From: Spirochaetaceae bacterium
Lineage (GTDB): Bacteria > Spirochaetota > Spirochaetia > DSM-27196 > SLAA01
Length of the DNA: 41,822 nucleotides
NCBI GenBank assembly: GCA_003556605.1
Contig: PWQX01000013.1
Coordinates: forward strand, 1-41,822
Direction: 5' to 3'
A program made the position numbers and the translations under genes. Position 1 is the first letter of the stretch. Every line of letters begins with the position of its first letter. Below are positions 16,106-24,913 of this stretch, in pieces. The notes under the pieces were generated by a model. That model searched no databases. It was given only the letters and a program-made list of their open reading frames with translations, and was not told the origin of the DNA.

Positions 16106-17443
16106 CTAGCTTGCCGATGCCCGGCGCATCTCGTGTACCTTCACCTTGCCGACTTTGATATAGTCCAACAGAGGCCGGTTGGAGGGACAGATATAGCTAC
16201 AGCTCCCACACTCGATGCAGTCCAGAACGTCGTGCTCATCAGCCTGCTCCCAGTACTCGACCCGGGCGAGCTTCTCAAGCAGGTACGGTTCAAGACCTAT
16301 CGGGCAGACAGTCACACACTTCGAGCAGCGGATGCACGCCACCGTTTCATGGCGCTGCGCCGCCTTTTTGTCGAGCAGCAAGATACCCGAAGTACCCTTC
16401 GTGACGGTCACACTCAGGTCGGGCACCGCTTTCCCCATCATCGGACCGCCGGCGATGACCTTTGCGACGTCTTGCGGCATGCCGCCGGCAGCTTCAATTG
16501 TGTGAGAGAACGGCGTACCGATACGCACGAGGAAGTTGCCGCGATTCGGTAGCGAGGTTCCGGTTACCGTAACTACACGATCAATGAGCGGCCGGTTCTT
16601 CTGGATCTGGTGATACGCGGCCAACGCCGTGCCGATGTTGTTCACCACGCAGCCGACGTCCAGCGGAAGCTTTCCGCCGGGCACTTCGCGGTCAAGGATT
16701 GCTTTAATGAGCTGTTTCTCGGCGCCTTGTGGATACTGCACCTTGAGACCGTAAACCTCGATGTTCGAGAACTGCTCAGCGTGCCGTGTCATCTCCTCGA
16801 TTGCGTCCGGCTTGTTCAGCTCGATGCCGACAACCGCGCGGTCTACTTGCAATGCACGCCGCAGAATCTCGATCCCCACGAGAATTTCCTGGGGGTGTTC
16901 GAGCATGAGGCGATGGTCGGCGGTCAGAAATGGCTCGCACTCAACGCCGTTGATCAGCAGTGTGTCGATGTGCTTGCCTTCCGGTACCATGTACTTGACG
17001 TTGGTAGGAAAGGCCGCGCCACCCATCCCGACGATGCCGGCGGTCTTTATGCGTCGGACGATATCCTCGGGCGGGGTCGTGATCTCGGTCACGAGGGTGG
17101 ACGAGCGGTCGATGTGTTCTTCCCACTCGTCACCCTCCACGGAAATGATCACTGCCGGTTTGCGGAAGCCCGCGGCATCAAGCGCTTGATCTATTCTCTT
17201 AACGGTTCCGGAAACCGAGGAATGTACGTTGGCCGAAATGAAGGCCTTTCCCTCGCCGATCAAAGTACCTACTTTGACCGTGTCCCCCTTCTGAACCAGC
17301 GGTTCCGCGGGAGCACCGATGTGTTGGCCGAGCAATATCGCTACCTCGCTGGGCGGATCGAGCACCTGAATCGCTGAATCTGCGGTAAGCTTGTTCTCCG
17401 GCGGATGAACACCGCCCATCGGAAAGGTCTTCACTACTCCCAT
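16106..17443 (-). CDS. rnfC: Rnf complex subunit RnfC
   Basis: A 445-residue peripheral subunit that carries the NADH/FMN site and two [4Fe-4S] clusters. The Gly-rich GMGGAAFPT (139-147) belongs to the flavin/NAD domain shared with NuoF. Ferredoxin-type clusters are at C370-x2-C373-x2-C376-x3-C380 and C409-x2-C412-x2-C415-x3-C419. Length is normal for the compact RnfC without the long Ala/Lys-rich C-terminal repeat of gamma-proteobacteria. Start ATG follows AAGGAAGG. Confidence 0.95.
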   Translation of the reverse strand: MGVVKTFPMGGVHPPENKLTADSAIQVLDPPSEVAILLGQHIGAPAEPLVQKGDTVKVGTLIGEGKAFISANVHSSVSGTVKRIDQALDAAGFRKPAVIISVEGDEWEEHIDRSSTLVTEITTPPEDIVRRIKTAGIVGMGGAAFPTNVKYMVPEGKHIDTLLINGVECEPFLTADHRLMLEHPQEILVGIEILRRALQVDRAVVGIELNKPDAIEEMTRHAEQFSNIEVYGLKVQYPQGAEKQLIKAILDREVPGGKLPLDVGCVVNNIGTALAAYHQIQKNRPLIDRVVTVTGTSLPNRGNFLVRIGTPFSHTIEAAGGMPQDVAKVIAGGPMMGKAVPDLSVTVTKGTSGILLLDKKAAQRHETVACIRCSKCVTVCPIGLEPYLLEKLARVEYWEQADEHDVLDCIECGSCSYICPSNRPLLDYIKVGKVKVHEMRRASAS

Positions 17444-17463
17444 AATACTTCGCCTTCCTTTTG

Positions 17464-18348
17464 CTATGCCTGAGTTTCGGCGGCCGCTTTCTTGGGTTCT
17501 TTGGGTTTTGGCGGTGGAAACGTCGCCGAGATCGCGTTAGTTGGACAGACCGGTACGCACTTGCCGCATGAGATGCACTTGTCCGGGTCGATATACGCGA
17601 GGTTGTTTTCCATACTGATTGCCTGTACGATGTCATTGCACACCCGCACGCACTTCCCGCAGCCGATACATGCAACCGCACAGTTCTTGCGAGCGACTGC
17701 GCCCGGCTGCGTATTGCGGCAGTTGATCCAAACGCGGCGTTCAGCCTTGCCTTTGCCTCGAGGCCGAATCTCGAACAGATTCCGGGGGCAGACCTTCACA
17801 CACGCGCCGCAGCTGGTACACAGGTCCGGCAACACCTCAGGGAGTCCGGTCGTCGAACTCATCACGATTGCGTCGAACGGACAGGCGATTTCGCAGTCGT
17901 TAAGGCGCAGGCAGCTGTTTGGACAGCCGGTTTCGCCGACGTAGAGCGTGTGGGCGGCGGTGCAGCTTGTGGGACCCTGATACTCGGTCTTGGCCGGAGC
18001 GTTGGCGAAGCTGCCCCCACAACGTAGAACTGCGATCGTCTTGTGGGTGCTGCCGACCTCCAAGCCGAAATACTCGCCGACCGTCCTCATGGTCTCGGCA
18101 CCGCCGGGCGGGCAGGTCAAGTGCGAAATATCACCGCTGTCGGCCGCTTCTACGAGGGCTTCGGCGAGCCCGGTGCAGCCGGGATGGCCGCAGGCGCCGC
18201 AGTTGATTCCAGGCAGCAGTTCGGTGACCTCGGCGATCCGGGGGTCTTCATCCACCCTAAACCGGCGGGAGATGATGTACAGCACAACGGCGAAACCGGC
18301 CGCCACACCGCCGAGCGACAACGCCGAGTATAGGAGGAGCTCGTTCAT
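17464..18348 (-). CDS. rnfB: Rnf complex ferredoxin-like subunit RnfB
   Basis: A 294-residue electron-entry subunit. One N-terminal TM segment is followed by the four-Cys Fe-S domain C50-C53-C58-C79 (GINCGACGHPGCTG). Ferredoxin-like clusters then occur at about 142-156, 177-187, 223-237 and 258-268, giving an extended chain to accept electrons from ferredoxin. The C-terminus ends in a short Pro/Lys-rich tail. The ATG overlaps the rseC stop by four bases. Gene order B-C-D-G-E-A puts rnfB first among the structural genes. Confidence 0.95.
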   Translation of the reverse strand: MNELLLYSALSLGGVAAGFAVVLYIISRRFRVDEDPRIAEVTELLPGINCGACGHPGCTGLAEALVEAADSGDISHLTCPPGGAETMRTVGEYFGLEVGSTHKTIAVLRCGGSFANAPAKTEYQGPTSCTAAHTLYVGETGCPNSCLRLNDCEIACPFDAIVMSSTTGLPEVLPDLCTSCGACVKVCPRNLFEIRPRGKGKAERRVWINCRNTQPGAVARKNCAVACIGCGKCVRVCNDIVQAISMENNLAYIDPDKCISCGKCVPVCPTNAISATFPPPKPKEPKKAAAETQA

Positions 18349-18803
18349 TGCGTACCTCGTTCGTTAGAAGCCGTACGATAGGCGCCGATTCGGATGAACT
18401 GTGCTATGCGGTCCCTTTGGGTGTATAGCACCAGATAGTAGGAAGGGAGCACGCCCAGCGCGGCCAGACCCGAGGCCAGCTCTCCGGCGCCGCTTGTCTG
18501 CATGCCGAAGAACGTAGCAACCAGGAGCAGAAACGGCAAGATGAACGCGACGGCCACGGCAAACCATCCGATACTAGGCGCCATTTCAAGGCGCACACGG
18601 TCACCGGGCGCAAGCGGTTCAATACACTCGGCCATGATTATCCCTGCGCGCCCATTCGAGCCGGTGCACAACAGCTTGGCTCGGCACTCATCGCACGCCG
18701 ACCGCTGCTCCACCAGTACCTGCGCCACCCCACCGCCGACCGAGGTGGCAATTCCGGTGTGCACGATCGGACGCCGCTTAGAGACATTGTGGTCACGTAT
18801 CAA
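18345..18803 (-). CDS. rseC: RseC/SoxR-reducing-system-like membrane protein
   Basis: A 152-residue protein of the RseC/MucC family. The N-terminal cytoplasmic part holds the conserved Cys motif SACDEC-x5-C (C37, C40, C46), and two TM segments follow (about 79-97 and 107-124). In enterobacteria RseC is part of the system that reduces SoxR together with Rnf (Rsx), so its place at the head of this rnf operon is meaningful. It starts at TTG 18803 behind GAGGAAAG. The stop overlaps the rnfB start. Confidence 0.85.
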   Translation of the reverse strand: MIRDHNVSKRRPIVHTGIATSVGGGVAQVLVEQRSACDECRAKLLCTGSNGRAGIIMAECIEPLAPGDRVRLEMAPSIGWFAVAVAFILPFLLLVATFFGMQTSGAGELASGLAALGVLPSYYLVLYTQRDRIAQFIRIGAYRTASNERGTQ

Positions 18804-18919
18804 GGTCTCTTTCCTCTATCATGAGCTGCACCTGCGTGCATGAGCCGGCAGCAGCGATACCGGGCGAGCGCGTTTCCGCTGTAATGGGGTTGCGTTGCGC
18901 CGCAGTGCAGTGTTCCGTT

Positions 18920-18936
18920 ACCGATAGTAGATCGGT
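18920..18936. promoter_or_regulatory. Inverted repeat at the rnf promoter
   Basis: ACCGAT/ATCGGT, a perfect 6-bp inverted repeat with a 5-bp centre, lies directly downstream of the TATAAT box and covers the predicted start site. It is a candidate repressor site for rseC-rnf. The regulator is unknown. Confidence 0.4.
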
Positions 18937-18940
18937 TAGG

Positions 18941-18969
18941 ATTATAGCCCAGGGTGTGAGGTCTTGCAA
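18941..18969 (-). promoter_or_regulatory. Promoter of the rseC-rnf operon
   Basis: On the minus strand, a perfect -10 TATAAT (18941-18946) lies 17 nt from a -35-like TTGCAA (18964-18969). It would give a leader of about 130 nt before rseC. Confidence 0.6.
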
Positions 18970-19071
18970 CAGTTCACTTTATCCGTATCAGTTTTTCGGT
19001 TAAGTGTCACCGGTATTACTGAGATTGTGAGCCCGCTTGACCGATTCGGTTGCAGGGGGTACAACGGGGCC

Positions 19072-19707
19072 GTGGTATATCGACTACACCCGCGCGAGCA
19101 CAGCGAGCAAACATTGCGACTCGGTTTCGGAGTTGGATGGCGGGTGTTTTTTGCGCTTGTGGCGATCGCGTTCGGTGTCGGTGCGGTAGAGCCGGCCGGA
19201 ATAAATTTGTTTCGTGCGGTAGTGGCAGTCTTTGCGGCCGGTGCGGCGATCTACGTTGAAGAATGGGTGTTCGACAAGACTCGCAATTGTGTGCGGGTCC
19301 GGACGGGAGTGTTGGGCCTGAGCCGGAAACACGAGCTTGTGCTCAGCGATGTTACGGCGATAGTGTGCCGCAGCACTTACCCTCCCGGCCTCGGCCCTGC
19401 GGCAGAATCCGCAGGGGAGGAGACCGGCGGTTCGGGCGGGCACGGCACGAACCAGACTGCGGGCGACACCGGTACTCCCGGTGGGGTTCCTCCGGTAGGA
19501 ACCAGCACCGGCTTTGAGTTTCTGCGGCGCAGCAGCGGCGGCATGCTCCCTCGTGGGGTTCGGGGCGGGCACGTGCGCCTGTGGCTGGAACTGAAGAACG
19601 GTGAGCGGATGCAGGTCATCACCGATTCGGTGCGCGCCTACGGTTGGGTGTCCGACCTCGGGCGCACTATCGCTGCCTTTACACGAACTCCGTTCCGTGA
19701 AGAGTAG
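19072..19707 (+). CDS. Two-TM membrane protein of unknown function, PH-like soluble part
   Basis: A 211-residue protein if started at GTG 19072; in-frame starts at 19027 (GTG) and 18964 (TTG) also exist. Two hydrophobic segments (VFFALVAIAFGVGAV and FRAVVAVFAAGAAIYV) are followed by a stretch (EEWVFDKTRNCVRVRTGVLG, then HELVLSDVTAIVC) that recalls bacterial PH-domain proteins such as YdbS. A Gly/Thr-rich low-complexity insert of about 40 residues interrupts this part before RLWLELKNGERMQVITDS. I do not recognise a specific family. Codon use resembles that of its neighbours. It is divergent from rnf and convergent with the ABC operon. Confidence 0.6.
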   Translation: MVYRLHPREHSEQTLRLGFGVGWRVFFALVAIAFGVGAVEPAGINLFRAVVAVFAAGAAIYVEEWVFDKTRNCVRVRTGVLGLSRKHELVLSDVTAIVCRSTYPPGLGPAAESAGEETGGSGGHGTNQTAGDTGTPGGVPPVGTSTGFEFLRRSSGGMLPRGVRGGHVRLWLELKNGERMQVITDSVRAYGWVSDLGRTIAAFTRTPFREE

Positions 19708-19735
19708 CGGCGCGAGGGCAGCAGTAACTGCAGGC

Positions 19736-19751
19736 CGCCGCCGCTGCGGCG
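19736..19751. terminator. Possible bidirectional hairpin between convergent genes
   Basis: CGCCGC/GCGGCG with a 4-nt loop forms a 6-bp GC hairpin in the short gap between two converging genes. No T-run follows on either strand, so this is only a weak terminator candidate. Confidence 0.25.
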
Positions 19752-19784
19752 AATTCTCGAGCGTACGCCGTGATTCCGGGAGTC

Positions 19785-22142
19785 TCAGGGGTTGACGCGT
19801 CCCGCCTCCGGTCCTCGGCCGGGCTCGAACAGGTAACATGCGACGCTGTGCTGCGCCCCTACTCGGTACAGCTCGGGTTCGGGCCGGCGGGGAAACCGGA
19901 CCTCAATCTCCTTTCCGGTGACCTCTATACTCTCCACCGCAGACGCTATCGGCTGATCGTGGTCGTCCATAATCCGGTTCATTATTGCTATTACGGCTTC
20001 GGCGTTGACGCCGGCGGAGAGCGCGGCCTTGAGAATTGTATCTTCCAGCTCAAAGCGCTCGATACCCTCAAGCACCGCGGCGTAGCGTTCCTGGTGGTTT
20101 TCCTCGAGCAACAGCTTGAGATCGCGTCCCTCAAATCCGCAATAGGTGAGTGCGAACGGGCAACGCCGGTGAAAGCGACAGCCGTTGGGAATGCTGAGCG
20201 GATCGGGTATTTCTCCACGTGCATCCACGTGTTTGCGTTCGAGGTCAGGGGTGGGACTGGGAACCGCTGCGGTGAGCAGCCGCGTATACGGATGCTTCGG
20301 CCGCTCAATGACCTCGTCCGTGGGACCGATCTCAGCCAGGCGTCCGAGGTACAGGATAGCGGTGCGGTCGCAGATGTAACGGATCGTGGCCAGATCGTGG
20401 GAGATATACACAATCGACATATCCAACTCATCACGAAAGCGCCGGAACAGGTTCAGCACACCGGCGCGGATTGACACATCGAGCATCGACACCGGTTCGT
20501 CCGCAACCAGAAGCTCGGGATTACTCACGATCGCGCGTGCGATTGCCACGCGCTGGCGTTGACCGCCGGACAACTCGTGCGGGTATCGATCCAGAAACTG
20601 CTCGGCCGGATGCAGCTCAACCTGACGCAGCACCTCGGCCGCCAGCTCGTAACGGTTTTCGCCGGTGCCGACCCCGAAATTGCGCAGCGGCTCGAGGATG
20701 GTCTGGAAGACCGTGAATCGCGGGTTAAGCGTCTCGTAGGGGTCTTGAAACGCCATTTGTACCTCGCGCCGAAGCTCGGCGCGGAACTTCCCTTTTCTGA
20801 ACAAGGGTTGCCCGTGGTAGGCGACCACGCCGCCGGTGACGTTTTGCAACCCGGCAATCACCTCGCCAAGATTACTCTTGCCGGAGCCACTCTCACCGGC
20901 AAGTCCGAGAATCTCGGCCTTGCCGATTTCGAAACTGACGCCGTCTATCGCCTTCACGACCGCAGGTCCGCGTCGTCGTACACTCTCAACGAAGCTGCGC
21001 TTGAGTCTGAACCAGCGCAGGAGCTGCGAAACGCTCAGGATCTGTTTGGAATCACCGTTCTCCACTGCATGCTCGCCTGCAAACAGCTCGGCGCGTTCTT
21101 TACGATGCTGCGCTTTCACGGCGCGGTCCTCGGTCTGAGCCGCCTTCTGCCACTGGACTTGCTCACCGGCGGCCCGGCGGAACTCCACTGCGTGTTCGGC
21201 ATAGTGACACGCCGCGTAGTGCTGCGGCCCGATCTTTCGCAGCGCCGGCGTTTCCTGCCTGCACTTCTCGGTTGCGAAGGGGCAGCGTGTGGCGAACGGA
21301 CAGCCGGGCAGCGCCTGTGCCAGGTCCGGCGGTGACCCCGGAATCGAGATCAGCTCGCTCTTCGCACTCTCCAGAGTTGGAAAGGCATTCAGCAGACCGA
21401 TGGTGTAGGGGTGCGCCGCCGCGTTGAAGATTGTGGTGGTGGGCCCGACCTCCGCCAAACGACCGGCGTACATCACCGCGACTCGATGACACATCTCGGC
21501 CACAAGCGACACGTCGTGTGTTACAAGGATCATCGAGTTCTTCAATTGGGACTGGATCTGCTCCAGCTGCTTCAGGATCCCGTCCTGTACCACTACGTCA
21601 AGCGCAGTCGTCGGCTCATCCGCGATGATGAGCTCGGGGTCCAAGGCCAAAGCCAGCGCGATCACCGCACGCTGTCGCATTCCACCCGAGAGCTGATGCG
21701 GGTACGAGCTCAGCCGCTTCGGCTCGAGTCCGACAAGCTCGAATAGCGCGGCGGCGCGGCGCATCCCGGCCCGAGCGGTCGCGTTGGTGTGCAACTGCAG
21801 TGTCTCGAGCATCTGGTCGCCGGCGGTGTACACCGGGTCCAGAGAGTTCATAGCGCTCTGCGCCACCATCGAGATCCCGCTCCACCGCACCTTGCGCATC
21901 TCCGGCTCCGTGAGTGCGGTAAGATTGCGGCCCTTGAACACGACGTTGCCGCCGGCGATGCGGGCGTTGGGCCCGTTGATACGCAGCAAGGACTTCGCCA
22001 GCGTAGTTTTGCCGCAGCCGGACTCGCCGACGAGACCGAGGTTTTCGCCGCTGTCCAACGACAAGGAGACACCGTCCACCGCGCGGACTTCTTGTCCGCG
22101 CGCGCTGTAGTACGTTTTGAGTTCCTGTATCTCAAGCAACAT
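19785..22142 (-). CDS. Peptide-type ABC transporter double ATPase (DppD-DppF fusion)
   Basis: A 785-residue protein with two complete ABC ATPase domains that would power the permeases encoded upstream. Domain 1 has Walker [10 protein letters not shown] (39-47), signature LSGGM (151-155) and Walker B LIIADEP. Domain 2 has Walker [10 protein letters not shown] (416-424, Asn at the last position where Thr or Ser is usual), LSGGQ (524-528) and LLVADEP. Domain 1 ends with the oligopeptide-transporter Cys motif (C281, C287, C294, C312). In domain 2 the same motif (C655, C661, C668, C769) is split by an extra segment of roughly 80 residues (about 672-760). Start ATG follows GAGGAG. Confidence 0.92.
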   Translation of the reverse strand: MLLEIQELKTYYSARGQEVRAVDGVSLSLDSGENLGLVGESGCGKTTLAKSLLRINGPNARIAGGNVVFKGRNLTALTEPEMRKVRWSGISMVAQSAMNSLDPVYTAGDQMLETLQLHTNATARAGMRRAAALFELVGLEPKRLSSYPHQLSGGMRQRAVIALALALDPELIIADEPTTALDVVVQDGILKQLEQIQSQLKNSMILVTHDVSLVAEMCHRVAVMYAGRLAEVGPTTTIFNAAAHPYTIGLLNAFPTLESAKSELISIPGSPPDLAQALPGCPFATRCPFATEKCRQETPALRKIGPQHYAACHYAEHAVEFRRAAGEQVQWQKAAQTEDRAVKAQHRKERAELFAGEHAVENGDSKQILSVSQLLRWFRLKRSFVESVRRRGPAVVKAIDGVSFEIGKAEILGLAGESGSGKSNLGEVIAGLQNVTGGVVAYHGQPLFRKGKFRAELRREVQMAFQDPYETLNPRFTVFQTILEPLRNFGVGTGENRYELAAEVLRQVELHPAEQFLDRYPHELSGGQRQRVAIARAIVSNPELLVADEPVSMLDVSIRAGVLNLFRRFRDELDMSIVYISHDLATIRYICDRTAILYLGRLAEIGPTDEVIERPKHPYTRLLTAAVPSPTPDLERKHVDARGEIPDPLSIPNGCRFHRRCPFALTYCGFEGRDLKLLLEENHQERYAAVLEGIERFELEDTILKAALSAGVNAEAVIAIMNRIMDDHDQPIASAVESIEVTGKEIEVRFPRRPEPELYRVGAQHSVACYLFEPGRGPEAGRVNP

Positions 22143-22145
22143 GCG

Positions 22146-23822
22146 TTATCTCCTCGAGAGCCGTGGATTGGCGATTACCTCAAGAGCGCGCGAAATGAAG
22201 AACACCGACACAACGGTCAGCATAATCAGTACGCCGGGAGGGATGACCCACCACCACGCCGTGCGCCACGCCCCGGACAAACGCGCCTGGTGCAGAATGG
22301 TACCCCACGAGTACAGCCGTGGCGGGCCGAGCCCGAGGAAGCTCAGTGTTGCCTCGGCAGTGATCGCGAATGCCATCGCAACCGCCAACTGCAAAAACGC
22401 CAACGGCAGAACGTTCGGGGCGATGTGCTTGTAGATGATGCGGAGTGGGGAAGCGCCGGCTATTCGAGCCGCTTTCACAAAGGGGCGGTCGGCGAGCGAT
22501 AAGACTTGCGAGCGGATGATCCGTGCAGTCGTGCGCCAGGTGAGCAGCCCAACCGCCAAGATGATGATGTGAATGCCGGGTCTCCCCAGCAGCACCAGAA
22601 CCATCGCAAAGGGCTCGAGCGGTAGCGCGTACATGATGTCCACGATACGCATCAGCACGTTGTCAGTGCGCCCGCGCACATAGCCGGAGAACAGGCCGAC
22701 GTTGGTTCCGATCACGGTGACCATCAGCGCGGCGACAAAGCCCACCACCAATGCAGTACGGCTTCCATGGATGACCTGACTGTAGATGTCGCGACCGTTG
22801 TGCGTTGTGCCGAAGTAGTGCTCCGGGGACGGATGTGCGAGGGAGTTGATGTACGGGTCGGTCCCGACAGCCACGGCAGTGTCGCCGTCGCTCGTAACTC
22901 CGCGAAAGTGGCGGCTATAACCGGTTGCAACTTGCTGCCAGGTGCCGCCCGAACGCCGCATCATATCACCATGCGTTCCGACCACCAGCGCTTCCTCGGC
23001 GCTTGACATCGCGACCGATCGCAGGGTACGGGAAAGCGGTCCCCGCTCTTCAACCCATTCGCCTTCACGGTAACGCAGTACCGTACCGCGCTCGCCGACT
23101 GCGTAACCGGCACTTCTATCGAACAGCGCGATATTGATAAGGTCGCGAAACGTCGGTGAAACAACCTCTGCAAGCTGTTGGCCGTCGAACCGCAGGAGCG
23201 TCCCCCGTGCGCCGACGATGTAGCCGTAATCAGACGAGAGCAACGCTACCGCGTGCAGATCACGTGCGACCGGCACCTCAAGCGTGCGCCACTCATCGCC
23301 GTCGAGGTGCAGCACCGTGCCGCTCTCGCCCACCGCCAGCGCGGTTCCGTCCTCAGTGAGCGATACGCCGAACAAATCGGCTTCGGTCGGGGCCGGAACC
23401 TGCTCGAACACCCCGTCGATGTACCATAGGACGGTCCCATTGTGACCGACGGCTATTGAGCGCGCGGCGGCGGCCGAAATCGCCCGAAGCGTCTCGGTGG
23501 TGGGTGTCGCGACGGGGCTCCACTCACCATCTGCATAGCGCATGACGTGTCCGCCGGCGCCGGCGGCGACATAGCTGTCAGGCCCGTCGGCCGACACCGA
23601 GAACAGGGTGTCGGCGGCGATACCCTCCTGGATTTGCACCTGTTCGCCGCGGACCCAAAGTGCGGTTCCTTCCACGCGCTCGGTCATGGCGTACGGATCG
23701 TGGGTGGCAAGCACAGGTGCGAACAACGCTACAAGGACCAGGATAGTCACCACCAGCACGCCGAAGGTCGCCAGACGGTCCTGCTTGATGGCACGCCACA
23801 GGAGGTGTAGGGTCTCTTGCAT
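22146..23822 (-). CDS. DppC-like ABC permease with an inserted beta-propeller domain
   Basis: A 558-residue permease; ordinary DppC/OppC proteins have about 300. TM1 is at residues 17-38. The conserved permease part resumes at EHYFGTTHNGRDIYSQVIHG (about 334-353) and contains the EAA-type loop (AARIAGASPLRIIYKHIAPN). Between them, residues about 51-322 hold six complete repeats of about 40 residues. Each carries an AVG-x-x-GTVL-like core and ends near a G-x-W/F-x-x-V element. A half-blade at 52-66 and another at 305-322 could close a seventh blade. The repeats resemble YCF48/BNR-like propellers. The loop after TM1 is extracytoplasmic in this family, so the propeller should face the periplasm. 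Confidence 0.9.
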   Translation of the reverse strand: MQETLHLLWRAIKQDRLATFGVLVVTILVLVALFAPVLATHDPYAMTERVEGTALWVRGEQVQIQEGIAADTLFSVSADGPDSYVAAGAGGHVMRYADGEWSPVATPTTETLRAISAAAARSIAVGHNGTVLWYIDGVFEQVPAPTEADLFGVSLTEDGTALAVGESGTVLHLDGDEWRTLEVPVARDLHAVALLSSDYGYIVGARGTLLRFDGQQLAEVVSPTFRDLINIALFDRSAGYAVGERGTVLRYREGEWVEERGPLSRTLRSVAMSSAEEALVVGTHGDMMRRSGGTWQQVATGYSRHFRGVTSDGDTAVAVGTDPYINSLAHPSPEHYFGTTHNGRDIYSQVIHGSRTALVVGFVAALMVTVIGTNVGLFSGYVRGRTDNVLMRIVDIMYALPLEPFAMVLVLLGRPGIHIIILAVGLLTWRTTARIIRSQVLSLADRPFVKAARIAGASPLRIIYKHIAPNVLPLAFLQLAVAMAFAITAEATLSFLGLGPPRLYSWGTILHQARLSGAWRTAWWWVIPPGVLIMLTVVSVFFISRALEVIANPRLSRR

Positions 23823-23823
23823 G

Positions 23824-24813
23824 TTATACCCCGGCCCCTTCGCTGGTGTAGCTCACGCGCGGGTCGAGTCGCCCGTAGATCACATCCGCGGCGAAGTTCA
23901 GTACCAGAATAATCGCGGCCATCAACATGAATGCCGCTTGCGCGAGTGGGTAGTCGCTGGTACGGACGGCGTTGAACATCTCGAGACCCAAGCCGGGCCA
24001 TGAGAACACCACCTCAACGACAACTTGCCCGCCCACGGCCAGCCCTGCGGTGACGGCCGCTTGAGTCACAACCGGCAGGAGCGCGTTGCGCGCGGCGTGC
24101 CGGTACATAACACGGGCCCTGGAAAGCCCGCGTGCTCCAGCGAACTCGATGAAATCCTCGCCCATCACCTCAAGCATGGTGTTGCGCATGATCAGCATCG
24201 GCAGGCCGGTGTAATACAGCGTGATCACGATCGTCGGCAGGATCAGATGATGCAGGAAATCCAGGGTGAAGATTTTCTCAAAGAAATTTGCCGCCTCATA
24301 GGGAAAAGTCCGCATGCCGCTTGTCGGGAACCATCCGAGCTGTATTCCGAACAGCATGATTACCAACATGCCAACCCAGAACATGGGCGCGGACCGGAGT
24401 ACAAGACCGGCGGTTATCCCACCCGCCTCCAGTTTGGAGCCTCGTTTCCAGGCCAACAGCACGCCCAACAGCGGTCCTATGGTGTATGAGATCAGAATCG
24501 CGGGGAGCATGAGCACGAGCGTATTGGCTACCCGCTCGCCGACGATAGAAGTCACCGGTGCGTTGTAGTGAAACGAGCGGCCGAACTCGCCGGTTAAGGC
24601 ATTGCCCAAGTAGATAACGTACTGCGCGGGTAACGGTCGATCCAGTCCGAAGCGTTCGGTAACAATTGCACGGTCCTCAGGCGACAAGCCATCGGTAACC
24701 AATGCCACCGTGGGATCGGGGAGTCCGAGACGAAACAGAAAGAACAGTACCGTCAAGATTACCCAGAGCGTGAACAGCATCTGCAGTAGTTTGCTGACGA
24801 TAAGGCGTGTCAT
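23824..24813 (-). CDS. DppB-like ABC permease
   Basis: A 329-residue inner-membrane permease of the peptide/nickel/oligopeptide class with about six TM segments. The N-terminus matches the DppB group (TM1, then GLDRPLPAQYVIYLGNALTGEFGRS), and the coupling loop reads FAGARGLSRARVMYRHAARN. Start ATG follows AAGGAG, and the stop lies one base from the next permease gene, so the two are co-translated. Length and motifs are ordinary. Confidence 0.94.
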   Translation of the reverse strand: MTRLIVSKLLQMLFTLWVILTVLFFLFRLGLPDPTVALVTDGLSPEDRAIVTERFGLDRPLPAQYVIYLGNALTGEFGRSFHYNAPVTSIVGERVANTLVLMLPAILISYTIGPLLGVLLAWKRGSKLEAGGITAGLVLRSAPMFWVGMLVIMLFGIQLGWFPTSGMRTFPYEAANFFEKIFTLDFLHHLILPTIVITLYYTGLPMLIMRNTMLEVMGEDFIEFAGARGLSRARVMYRHAARNALLPVVTQAAVTAGLAVGGQVVVEVVFSWPGLGLEMFNAVRTSDYPLAQAAFMLMAAIILVLNFAADVIYGRLDPRVSYTSEGAGV

Positions 24814-24913
24814 CGCAGGTGGCTCCTTGATACACTACCGCTGCGGCCGGAAGTGGGAAAAACGATGCGCCGCAAGAACAGACGTTCCCGCGGCGCGAGC
24901 AGTGTGCCGGGTG

